The notes beneath the pieces were generated by a model. It had not been told where the DNA came from, did not search any database, and saw nothing but the letters and a program-made list of their open reading frames with translations. Shown in pieces: positions 53,473 to 64,000 of a stretch of DNA of 64,000 nucleotides; the first letter of the stretch is position 1; each line of letters opens with the position of its first letter. Made by a program: the position numbers and the translations under genes. The DNA is from Agrypnia vestita (lineage: Eukaryota > Arthropoda > Insecta > Trichoptera > Phryganeidae). The stretch spans positions 1 through 64,000 of the forward strand of contig JADDOH010002318.1 in the NCBI GenBank assembly GCA_016648135.1. Reading direction: 5' to 3'.

Positions 53473-55130
53473 TGATGTCTCCTCTTCTTCGCCTTTCAGC
53501 TCGATCCTACTCCTAACTGAGTTTACGCCTTGTTAGAGGCAAACAAGCTATCTATCTACGTCGGATGAAGGCTCTACGGTTTTTAACGTAGTATTTCCAA
53601 ACACCCTCGCTTTATTCAAGACCTCCCCAGTTCACGTTGTGTAATTTTTTGTTTCGAACTATAGGGGATGAATTGGTTTTGTGGTAACCCTATCGCAAGC
53701 TAAACTTAAATTAAATACTGGGGTATGAAGTTCGTGAATGTTCATGGAAAACGCAAACAAAACTACCTAGCACGTCAATTAAGCCCTACGGTGCAATTGC
53801 TAAACATACTATGTTCCGTGGCCCTATATTATTTACCTATCATTCCTACGGACTGAAACCACTGCATCTGGTGTAGCTGCGCTTCCAGAGTGCGCGATCC
53901 CCTGCTCCCACGCCCTCTCCGCTCGATCCCCCATTGTCCTACCTGTATGGGATCGACCGCCATCCACTGGAAAGGTTAGTGACGTGCCGTTATCACATGC
54001 GCATGCACATATAGAGTACATAGATCCCCTGAAAGCCCTCGAGTCCTTCGTAGCCGTTCCTATGGGTGATTCCGTCTTCGACGCCCTCGCTGATTAATAA
54101 TTTTATCTCCCGCCTTTATCTCGCTGTGCTTATTCCTTACGATCTTTTATATTTACTCTGCATTATCTTTATATCAATTACATTGTTACGTTTATTTACT
54201 AGCCGGCCTAAGTTCCGTCACCTGTATCTGGCCCTATGTCTCATTCTAGTGGTACGTTGGGTTCTAATGGATAAGGGGTTTGTAGAAGGTATGTGTAAAT
54301 GTATGTGTACGCGGAAAATGTGGTTGCTTTAAATTCGGCTCCTCCATACCCAAAGGCTCATCGGTGACTGATCCCATCTTCCTTCTCCCGACACGAGTTC
54401 CGGATACGTTGACCTGAGCCTGGATGCGCCTTTCATGTTGGGCCTCTTCTGTGCAAAGTACCGCACCATCCCTCGCGTCAGTGTCTGGCGTCCGGGCTCA
54501 GAGCCAGTTTGCCCCCCGAATTCCAACTCCTCCAGGTTAAACTAAGTTAAACTACGGTATATATACTGAAGCGACTGTAAAGATGGTCCCGGGCCACCTG
54601 TCAAGCCAAAAATATGCGAGTGGGGAAGGGGAGTTTCCTAGGCTCCCCAACCCTCGCCTGTGAGCAACTGCAGCCCATTGGCCATTCGCGACACTACAGT
54701 GACTGCAACCACCCTCCCAGGTAGTACTAATTATAATCTGGTATGCATCAATACGTTCAATCCATTCCAGACGAGGGAAGACATCCGCACGGGTGTTGTG
54801 CCACCCGTGAAGAGCCCCCTCATACACTACGTACGATAGATACATACTAATAAAATATAATATACATACATATACTTACATATACAATACATAAATAAAT
54901 ACTTGTAATGGTTGGTTGCCATGTGGTTTCACGAGGCCATGACCCCTCGTATTAGTAGATGGAAAGGTGGATCTGGACAGTAGGGATATGCCTCGCCCCT
55001 GGCCAGGGATGTCGGTGTATTTTCTCCAAATGGTGTACAGCTAGGATCCTGCCATCGATGATGATGGGATCTGCCTAATTATCTCCGACTGATGTGTAAC
55101 GGGAACCCTGCCATCACTGATGAAGATGAT
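53473..55130 (+). mobile_element. Unclassified large repeat element, copy B body
   Basis: Reverse complement of 781-2178, starting at the same terminal word GTGATG and running in the same order into the minisatellite. It has about 210 extra bp (53838-54055). Frames at 54066-54332 (+), 54329-54526 (-) and 54552-54845 (-) correspond to frames of copy A: LRLFTSRPKFRHLYLALCLI; GGQTGSEPGRQTLTRGMVRY; EGALHGWHNTRADVFPRLEW. The last stays open further here (AYFWLDRWPG) where copy A has a stop. No known domain. Confidence 0.75.
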
Positions 55131-56330
55131 GATGTCACTATCGAAACGTCACCTGATGACATTTAGCTGAACCGCCGCTAATGATGATGATGATGATGAT
55201 GATACTATCGTAACGTTTCCTGACGATATACAACTGGGACACCGCTAATGTTGACGTTGATGATGCTATCGAAACGCCTCCTGACGATATATAGCTGAAC
55301 CACCGCTAGTGATGATGATGATGATGATGATACTATCGTAACGTCTCCTGACTATATATAGCCGAAACACCGCTAATGATGATGATGATACTATCGTAAC
55401 GACTCCTGACGATATATAGCTGAAACACCGCTAATGATGATGATGATGATGATGATGCTATCGACACGCCCGCTGACTATATATAACTGGGACACTGCTA
55501 GTGGTGATGATGATGATGATACTATTGAAACACCTCCTGACTATATGTAACTGGGACACTGCTAACGATGATGTTGATGAAGATACTATCGCAACGCCTC
55601 CTGACTATATACAACTGGGACGCTGCTAACGATGATGTTGATGATGATACTATCGAAACGCCTCCTGACTACATACAACTGGGACGCTGCTAATGATGGT
55701 GATGATGATGATGCTATTGAAACGCCTCCTGACGATATAAAGCTGAACCACCGCTAGTGATGACGATGATGATGATGATACTATCGCAACGCCTCCCGAC
55801 GATATATATCTGGAACACCGCTAGTGATGATGATGATACTATCAGAACGCCTCCTGACTGTATGTGACTGGAACCCCGCTAATGAAGATGATGATGACGA
55901 TACTATTGAAACGTCTCCTGACGATATACAACTGGGACACGGCTAATGAAGGTGATGATACTATCGGAACGTCTCCTGACTATATATGACTGGAACACCG
56001 CTAATGAAGATGATGATGATAATACTATTGAAACACGTCCTGACGATATGTGACTGGAACACCGCTAATGAAGATGATGATGATGATACTATTGAAACGT
56101 CTCCTGACGATATACAACTGGGACACTGCTAATGATGGTGATGATACTATCGGGACGCCTCCTGACTATATATGACTGGAACACCGCTAATGAAGATGAT
56201 GATGATGGTACTATTGAAACGTCTCCTGACAATATATAACTGGGACACTGCTGATGATGGTGATGATGATGATGCTATCGAAACGCCGCCTGACTATATA
56301 TAACTGGGACGCGGCATATGAATAGACAAA
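55130..56330. repeat. GAT-rich minisatellite, copy B (about 19 units)
   Basis: Inverse of the 1-780 array: ACTATCGAAACGCCTCCTGA, CGATATATAACTGGGACAC, CGCTAATGATGATGATGAT. Units vary from about 55 to 67 bp through the GAT count. More units than are visible in copy A, which is cut by the window. Confidence 0.9.
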
Positions 56331-56713
56331 TAAATACCTAATTAATTAATGAATCATCAATTAAATAAATAAATAGAGATGAATAATTAAGTTCGGCGTC
56401 GAGCACACGGGCCGATGATGATGCTATCGAAACGCCGCCTGACTATATATAACTGGGACGCGGCATATGAATAGACAAATAAATACCTAATTAATTAATG
56501 GATCATCAACTAAATAAATAAATAGAAATTAATAATTAAGTTCGGCGTCGAGCACACGGGCCGATGATGATGCTATCGAAACGCCGCCTGACTATATATA
56601 ACTGGGACGCGGCATATGAATAGACAAATAACCACCTAATGTATTAATGGATCATCAATTAAATAAATAAATAGAAATGAATAATTAAATTCGGCGTCGA
56701 GCACACGGGCCGC
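56265..56713. repeat. 149-bp tandem repeat, three units
   Basis: TTCGGCGTCGAGCACACGGG recurs at 56392, 56541 and 56690, an exact 149-bp step. Each unit starts with one minisatellite monomer (CTATCGAAACGCCGCCTGAC) followed by an AT-rich spacer (AATAAATACCTAATTAATTA), so it is a higher-order derivative of the minisatellite. Confidence 0.9.
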
Positions 56714-57655
56714 GCGATCCCTGGAAGTTCACACACATGCAGAGAAGGGTTATTTGGCGAATTAATTCGCCCCTATTATGGTCAGTACGGATCCAACATG
56801 CAAACAAACACCTGTGGATAAAAGTATATTTAAAGTTTACGGTACAGGGGTTAGCTTTCACTGTCGGCGCTTCTTCCGTCTCTGTCTGGGGTATCGAACC
56901 CGAGACCATTCTTCTTAATAGTGCGCCACCTTTATATATCGTTATAATCTCAAAACGGAAAGAGGATGACATGACTTACCCATCTGCCGCCGATTATATC
57001 CATTCCAGTGCATCGTAGTTTCACTTTATGTACCTCACTTTATACCTAAGGATTGCGGACACTTGCCTTGCACGCGCACACGATTCACAGGCCCCTAATT
57101 AATTATAGTTCGCGACCTAACCTTTGATCCTGCCATTACGCGCTTAGAAGTTTCCGTAGCTGGGGCTTAGTATCCAGCCTCGGCAACTATACGGTGTATA
57201 TACCTTAATCAAACCGAAACTAGACATTATTTTCTTTTCCTTGAATTTATATTCCTCGAGATACCGGAATTAGACTCTAGCTCGACAATTGTAAGTATTT
57301 ATATATCTTAATAATACTGCAACATAGTCCTTATTTCCGTCTTACGTATCCGTACTTCCCGAGTCATCGAGACTAGACTCCAATTCTAATGATCATACTC
57401 TAATGATTATACGCACCGATATTTTTCATAAAACCCGTTACCCGTTATTTTCCGATGTTACATATTCTTATATTTATCCGAAATACCGGGATTAAGCTTG
57501 AATCTAGGATTCCATCCATTTATAAGTTTTAACAAACCCATGAAGCAACCACTTGTCCACTTGTTGTTGTTAAAGAATTGATTGCTTCTATAATAAAACC
57601 CCACTAGTCTACATCTTTATAAGGTCAATACATATTACTTTTAGGGTCCGCCGAT
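56714..57655. other. Noncoding continuation of copy B region
   Basis: Contains, on the minus strand near 56860-56930, GGTTCGATACCCC about 35 bases after a GTGGCGCACTATTAAG segment, a possible worn polymerase III B box. Overlapping frames at 56685-57018 are mirror images without domains. No other feature seen. Confidence 0.4.
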
Positions 57656-57659
57656 TTAG

Positions 57660-57671
57660 TTTTATTCTTAA

Positions 57672-57741
<70 letters not shown>

Positions 57742-58470
57742 TAATTACACGGCTTAATAGCCTTTTACAACAGGTTTATACATAATTAAAATACAACAAA
57801 CGATTAAATGTAAAAGAAAAATAAAGGGTATAAATGTAAAAAAGTATATATACATAGTTTAAAAATAATGAGGTTAGACATGTATGTAAAAAAGTATATA
57901 TGCAAAAAGGTGTAAAGTAGCAGGTTTATACATAATTAAAATACAACAAACGATTAAATGTAAAAGAAAAATAAAAGGTATAAATGTAAAAGGTATATAT
58001 ATACATAGTTTAAACATAATGGGGTTAGACATATATGTAAAAATTAATTATATGCAAAAAGTGTAAAGCAGGTTTATACATAATTAAAATACAACAAACG
58101 ATTAAATGTGAAAGAAAATAAAGGGTATAAATGTAAAAAAGTATATATACATAGTTTAAACATAACGAGGTTAGACATATATGTAAAAAGTATATATGCA
58201 AAAAAAAAGTGTAAAGTAGTGATCTCAGAAATTTTTACTCACCGATAATATAGCAATATTAAATTTGAATAGCCAGCTATACATATAAAAGGATTTAAGA
58301 CATTATATAAAAATTTAATATTTTGAAAAGAAATGATCATATAATGATTTTTTAAATTTTGAGAGAGATAGATTTAAAATGTCGACATATGTAGGTTCAT
58401 TGCCAAGTTTGTGCATTGATAATAAAATTATATTATTCTTAATATAATGTAATGAATATGGTTGCATAAT
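57660..58470 (-). mobile_element. 5'-truncated LINE with repeat-built 3' region
   Basis: Left edge (TTA)n at about 57667-57739 is the minus-strand tail, preceded in element order by TTGTAAAAGGCTATTAAGCC, a usual Jockey/CR1-type 3' end. 57771, 57921 and 58069 start three 148-150-bp tandem units (CAGGTTTATACATAATTAAA). 58330-58470 minus encodes MHKLGNEPTYVDILNLSLSK and FKKSLYDHFF, the last part of the LINE protein. Confidence 0.78.
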
Positions 58471-58659
58471 TGACACCTTCGTCGACAGTCTGGAGAAAGT
58501 AAAGTTTTACACTTAAAGAGGCAATACTGCTTCGTTACTGACTTCAGCTGTTAATATGTAATGGTGGGTAATATATATTTTTCGTACACATTGCCGCTTT
58601 GTACTTTATATTTTTAATTTCTGTACTCATGTTTCGGTGCTATTCCGGTACTTTTAATA

Positions 58660-58915
58660 ATTTGCTACTTGTAATTTATATTGTTTAATGTATGTTCTTT
58701 TAATTTTATGATATATTTTTTCATGTAAAAGCCTATACGCATTGCTGCTCGTTACCTACTCTACATTTTTAATTTTTATACTCATGATTTGGTGCTATTC
58801 CTGAAACTTTTAATGTATGTGCTTTTGAAATTTATTTTATACTCTTTATGTAAAAGCCTAATGGGCGTAAACAAATAAATAAAAAAAATAAATAAATAAT
58901 TTTATTATCATCTCG
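58660..58915 (+). mobile_element. LINE 3' end, plus strand
   Basis: TATGTAAAAGCCTAATGGGC then GTAAACAAATAAATAAAAAA and AATAAATAAATAAT, the standard termination of CR1/Jockey-like LINEs with an (AAAT)n tail. Only 3' untranslated sequence remains. A similar end lies at about 62400-62460 (GGCTGTAAGAAACCCAATAA). Confidence 0.6.
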
Positions 58916-59039
58916 AATATTTGATATCCACTCTCCGGCAAATTTTAATATAGTTTAAATCATTTTAATATAATTTATCATTTTAATATAGTTTAGGAAT
59001 AACGGGATTCTGTAATTTCTACAAGTATAAACAACCCCA

Positions 59040-60610
59040 ATCTTACCAAATCCATTTTATGTAGTGAAAGACGCGGGACTTATATTCTTCCTAAAATGTA
59101 AAATGAACCCGGTCTAGATGAAACATCCTTATTTAGTTTCAGGACAACGAGGTTTACGCGTTCCACGAGGAATATGATATAACCCGATCTAAACGAAGGT
59201 AATTTTATATAATTTTAGGACAGCGGAACTTACAAATTTCATAAAGTATATCGTGAAGCCAATCTAGGCGGAGACACTACGTATATTTTAAACAGAGTAA
59301 GAGTTTAAATTTTACCATCAAGCCTAATACACCGCAAGAATGTCCTAGGCATAGTAAACAAAATAGCGGTCAAAGCTGTAGTGTTTCTATGTTCACACGT
59401 TTTAGCTCAAAACGAATACTATAATTTTCACATTTATAATACAAGACGCGAATTTCTAAACGAATCATTTTAAAATAGTTCTGAATTGAAATCTACATGT
59501 TTCATATTTATTAAATGAAGGCGCGAATTCTAAACGAAACACTAACATTGCTCAAAAACGGGACCCTATATTTATATATGCTTAAAATGAAACGCGAATT
59601 CCCGAACGATAGCATTTTATATAACTAAATGTAACGAAATCTTATATAGTTTATAAATAAGAAGACCCGACCCCAGGCGGTTTTTATATATTTTCAATAT
59701 AACGAGGCCCTATAACATCTTTATAAGTATAATACAACCCCGGTCTATCGAAACAATGTACTAGAAGTTTTTATATGTTTGAATACATGATATACGTTTT
59801 TTTTTTATACGCGTTTTTATACGCGAGATTTACGTTTTCGTACAATACGAAGTACCCCAAATTATACAACCGCGAAGTTTACATCACTCCTAAAGTATAA
59901 CCAGAACTAATTGAAACATTTTTCATAGTTTAAGTCCGCGAGGCAAATATCTTTCATAAAATATAAAATAACCCGAATCAAATTAAACATATTTTTACCT
60001 TATAGACTTTCCCCAACGCGCGTAATAATCCCGGCCACATGAAACGTTTTTATATGTTTTAATAGCGCGGGACCTATGTTTTCCTATATAATATAAGATA
60101 ACCCGGGCCGAACGGAAGCAATTTTATATACTTTATAAAATAGTGAAACTTGTACTTCTGTAAAACCGTAAATAAACCCCGACCCCCACGAGATTATTTT
60201 ATATAATTTTTTAGAATAATGAAATTTCATACATCTGTAAAATTGTAAATAAGTCCCGATTCTCACGAGATTATTTTATATAATTTTCTAGAATAATGGA
60301 ATTTATACATCTGTGAAATTGTAAATAAACCCCGATTCTCACGGAATTACTCTATATAATTTTAAACGAAATGAAAATCTAGATTATTATGGGCTGAACC
60401 TGATACCCCGCGAGATCAGCTATATATTTTTCACTAGACGTATTTTTAATCCCAGAATTTATTCGCTATAATTTTAACGGACTCTTACTATTAAACATAA
60501 ACAAAAAAATTATTAAAATAAACTAAATATTCTTTCGATAACTAAAATAAACCCGGTCTAATCGAAACATTTCATATAACGAAATATTATATGCCTTACA
60601 AATGTAAAAA
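59040..60610. repeat. Diverged ~74-bp satellite array
   Basis: The phrase (A)ACCCGG(T/C)CTAANCGAAAC, followed by a TTTTATATA run, a GAATAACGNGAC block and ATAAAGTATAAAAT, recurs at 59107, 59181, 59256, 59664, 59736, 59898, 59970, 60029, 60099, 60174, 60253, 60330, 60398 and 60549, mostly 68-79 bp apart. Three monomers at 60174-60400 are more alike (CCCGATTCTCACGAGATTAT), a recent local amplification. Confidence 0.7.
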
Positions 60611-60619
60611 TTAAAATGA

Positions 60620-61140
60620 GACCTCGCGTATTTAGCAAAGATAGGTATTTTATAAGACTTATTTAAAATCGAATCTGTTAGTAACAACTCCTTTATCTTT
60701 TAACAACTTCCCGCGTGTTTAGCATAAAATAGGTATCTTTATAACGCACAGCTAGTTTCCAGAGATCCGCCAATACTATACTTAGTAAAACGAAAATTTA
60801 ACTAAATTTGAACTCTACCGTTTCCTGAAATTCTGCGAATATTATTCTGTGAACCTAGTAAGACGACAAAAATAATTAACTTTATAGAACATAGTGATTT
60901 CCGAAGTTCCGATATGCCAGATTAATTACCTTTATAAAATAAAATCAAACCCGTACTCTGAGTTAAAACTCTTTTAACAGGACCTCGCGTATTTAGCATA
61001 AGATAGGTATTTTTACAAGATTTATTAACAATTTCCCGCGTGTTTAGCATAAAATAGGTATCTTTATAACGCACAGCTAGTTTCCAGAGATCTGCAAATA
61101 TCAGTTCTATATATGCCGGACCAATCAACTCAATAAAGCG
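60620..61140. repeat. Direct duplication of a ~160-bp segment
   Basis: CCTCGCGTATTTAGCA, CCCGCGTGTTTAGCATAAAA, TAGGTATCTTTATAACGCAC and AGCTAGTTTCCAGAGATC occur at 60620-60775 and again at 60980-61095. Also CCGAAGTTC with TATGCCA-ATTAATTACC at 60900 and 61150. Noncoding. Confidence 0.8.
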
Positions 61141-61149
61141 CAGTAATTT

Positions 61150-63145
61150 CCGAAGTTCTAATATGCCAAATTAATTACCCTTTATAAAATAAAATCAAAC
61201 CCGTACCCCCCTTTTCTTTTAACGTGAGCAATAAACAATGTCGAAGAGTATATTTACCCGTACACAACTTTCACTTGTAATTAAACTATAATTTCAACCA
61301 CTGGGACACTCTAAGTCGACGGTAACTTTCACTCAAAAAAACAACCGACGCGGATTTCACACCCCGTAGACGTTCACACCAACTGCCCGAAATCTGCTGC
61401 GTCTTGACATTTTAAAACCCCCCTAGCGGGAAAAGGTCCTAAGTCGTGTGTTTCCAGGATTTTCAATATTCTACTTCCCTTGAAACCTAAATCTTTGTTC
61501 CTAAGATTCAATTTGGCAAAAAAAAAACCATATCTCCACTCGGATATGTCAGTTGATCCCACCTCCTGTTGCCGTCTCTGTCTCCTCCCTGTGCCTGTTT
61601 TGGGACGGACTCAGTGGCTTCGGACGATTTGAACTCGCTTCACAAGCGCGATAATTAATTTTAATATTTAATTTCTAAGTTCAATCCATATTGTCGTTTG
61701 ATCAACCGTAACTACAATCTATCGGGTACTCCCCTAATCATAGTTGATGTTTCTTCATTATCTACCATTATCATGCCCCGTTCCCTCGTATATTCACTCG
61801 TCTTTATCGGAAATTTAACGATCCTTGGCTGCTATATCATTGTATCAATTTCCCTACACTCAACATGTACACACTGCATACCTAGATAAAACAATCGTTC
61901 AAAGGTACTATACCTAATTTTAAATTAATTTTGGGCGATCTTTTCTCGTGGATCATCCAATGAATCCTGTCTTTTGCCCGCGGCTCTCCGCGCACAGGGA
62001 CGTATTAGTTCCCTCCGTTGCGGAATTTAAACATAATTTGTAACCATTTATTATTATTTTTATTGGCAGTAAGATTGATCCACAAAATAACTATGTTACA
62101 TAGACAGTGAATATTCCCGAACAATATAATACTGGAAGAGTACTATTCGCTATAACACAATAAACTATTAATGTAAGTTAAAGTAAATTTTTAAATTCAG
62201 TGGAAGATTTTTAAGATCGTTTTGCTTTTAAATTTTTTCCCAAAACAAAATAAATAAATAAACACACAGATACACACTCACACAACCCACTATTGGACAT
62301 GTTTTTATTATTCTTTTATCGATTGTATGTATGTGTTTTCGCGTAATTGGCCCAAAACTCTGTGCATCAATTATTGTCTTTTCTTCAAAGATTGATTAAT
62401 TATATGGCTGTAAGAAACCCAATAAATGAAAACAAATAAAACAAATAAGTAAATAAACCTCCAGTGCCGCAGGCAAGGCGTCGGATTAATTCAGTGCTCA
62501 TTTATTGCCAAGGCACTGGACGCCTCCGCTGATAACTATATACCGCTCACCATGTTCTTAGAGGTGTGTTGAAAGATTGCTAGTATCTGTCGAATCGGTC
62601 TCAAGTAGTTGTCTGTATTTGTACGTTTATCATTATTACATGCTCTAGCTATATCCGTTCCACTTCACATTATTGTTCCTCCCGTCTTCGAATTTCTATC
62701 ACACTATGTTCTCCTATGTTTTTGGTACTTATATGCTTGCTTTTTACTTGCATTTACTCCTATATATATTTGTTTCATTTATCCATCCATCTATAAGATC
62801 CCCATACGCTTTATCCTTTTATTTCATGTGTATATGGGCCGCAAATTCATAATTTTTTATTTACAATATTCTTATCTAGATACACTTGTTCCAATTATGT
62901 TTTGTGGTTATTACTACCAAACCCGGCGAAATCTGAGCTAGAATAGCCAATCGTATACACGTTACCCGTCCTGTTGAAACTACGCTAACGTCGGACAGGT
63001 TTGTAGTGATTACATAGTTAATATATTGTATCTATATTCGAGTATATTATTTTCTTTTCGTGCCATTAATATGCTTACACGTTATCGTTATCTCTTTCCT
63101 AACCGTATATACCGTCATTGCACAATTACCTATCTGTTGTAAAAG
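61150..63145. other. Noncoding, nothing recognised apart from a LINE-like tail
   Basis: The tail at 62395-62460 is mentioned under the LINE 3' end. The 110-codon hydrophobic frame at 62609-62941 has no domain, no neighbours and sits among repeat sequence; I do not call it a gene. Confidence 0.45.
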
Positions 63146-63150
63146 CCTGA

Positions 63151-63474
63151 AGAGCGTTAGTCTACAGATAAATATAATAGAATTATAGTTAACTTTTCTA
63201 CCCGCCTACGTTATTCGACTCCCGCGAAACGAAAATGAATCATTATTCGCTCCTCGATAGAGCGTCAGTCTACAGATAAATATAATGGAATTATAGTTAA
63301 ATTTCCTATCTGCCTACGTTATCCGACTCCCGCGAAACGAAAATGAGTCACTATTCGCTTCTCGACAGAGCGTTAGTCTACAGATAAATATAATGGGAAT
63401 TATAGTTAACTTTCCTATCTGCCTACGTTATCCGATTCCCGCGAAACGAAAATAAATCATTATCCGCTCAGTTA
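63151..63474. repeat. 108-bp tandem repeat, three units
   Basis: AGAGCGTTAGTCTACAGATA begins at 63151, 63259 and 63367, an exact 108-bp step; each unit ends CCCGCGAAACGAAAATGA with CATTATTCGCT. Units are more than 90% alike by eye. Confidence 0.93.
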
Positions 63475-64000
63475 AGGTCACCCCTCAGGTACAACGTATA
63501 CGTTTAATCCGTGCTTCACGGCCAATTCCTATAAAAAAATTATGGGGCGTTTTCCTCTCGCGATCCCCCGATTAGGACCTGCCTTTCTTAGTTTTGCTCA
63601 ATATTCTGCCTCTCTGTTGCCCGGGAATCCACTCGAGATCACGATTAATGACATTTAAACGGTTTCAAAACCGAGCAAAAAAGTCCATAATTCAGAAACC
63701 TCGTGGAACTGTCAATATCATCGTCACCTTAGAGTAGACGTTAATCGGTTTTTTAACGGCTTAAACTGCAATAACCGCGACCTAAATCTCTGAAATCCAT
63801 GTTCAGCTTTTTTTATGGGAAGCACATGCGGACCGCTCGGACCGCATCGATCGTCAACCATTTGTACCAAACACGGCTTTACCACAAGATCAATATGATT
63901 TATAAAAATTGAATAGTAACTGCCCGTAACCTATATCCGATCAATCGCTACTAACTCCCTCCCAATACTAGCGTTTCATCATTCCCAAATTTTTGTAGCT
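63475..64000. other. Noncoding to window end, nothing recognised
   Basis: No exon, domain or repeat shared with the rest of the window. Confidence 0.45.

Noticed and set aside
55130..56330. Every minisatellite unit contains CTGACGA and GAAAC, the two hammerhead core words
   Set aside because: Only about six bases separate GAAAC from the next CTGACGA, leaving no room for stem III, the cleavage site and stem I, and the intervening segment does not form stem II. Chance co-occurrence.
62609..62941. 110-codon hydrophobic frame that could look like a membrane protein
   Set aside because: T-rich noncoding sequence amid repeats, no domain, no conserved partner, no splice context.
1..64000. Prokaryote-type systems (CRISPR, operons, phage, plasmid features)
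   Set aside because: Spliced exons, polymerase III SINEs, eukaryotic transposons and no ribosome-binding-site-led gene clusters rule this out; the tandem repeats lack spacer/repeat structure.

Overview
The window looks like arthropod, most likely insect, nuclear DNA. It has spliced exons with GT..AG introns, one clear chemosensory receptor gene of the ionotropic glutamate-receptor family, and a dense load of eukaryotic mobile elements: mariner, piggyBac, hAT, Penelope-like elements, non-LTR retrotransposons, tRNA-derived SINEs and MITEs. I cannot fix the insect order from the sequence. There are no prokaryotic genes, rRNA genes, ordinary tRNA genes or CRISPR arrays.

Layout. 1-2178: an unclassified repeat element (copy A), made of an ATC-rich minisatellite plus a body. 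2.2-10.4 kb: decayed transposons, including two mariner-like fossils, a SINE, a hairpin MITE and a 904-bp element with TTAA target duplications. 10.45-27.4 kb: thirteen consecutive exons of Ir93a on the + strand, whose splice phases all agree. Its introns carry a nearly intact mariner (one stop codon), a hAT remnant, several MITEs, a SINE, LINE fragments and a repeat carrying heat-shock-element-like arrays. The 5' signal-peptide exon and the 3' end of the receptor were not found. 27.5-31.1 kb: a composite Penelope-like element, with two partial copies joined head to head and hammerhead-like motifs at both ends. 31-53 kb: mostly intergenic repeats, including a second Penelope inverted pair, two further hammerhead-like loci, a hAT MITE nested in a SINE, a 917-bp piggyBac deletion derivative, LTR-like promoter modules, LINE 3' fragments and one isolated exon-like segment (47622-47799, minus). 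53.47-56.7 kb: copy B of the unclassified element, inverted relative to copy A. 56.7-64 kb: noncoding DNA built from several tandem repeats, including a diverged satellite of about 74 bp.

The only confidently functional host gene is Ir93a. The most interesting non-gene signals are the recurrent self-cleaving-ribozyme-like motifs, the mobile repeat carrying GAA/TTC heat-shock arrays, the two large inverted unclassified elements bracketing the window, and the missing 3' end of Ir93a next to a rearranged Penelope insertion. All calls come from reading the sequence; no database search or folding program was run.
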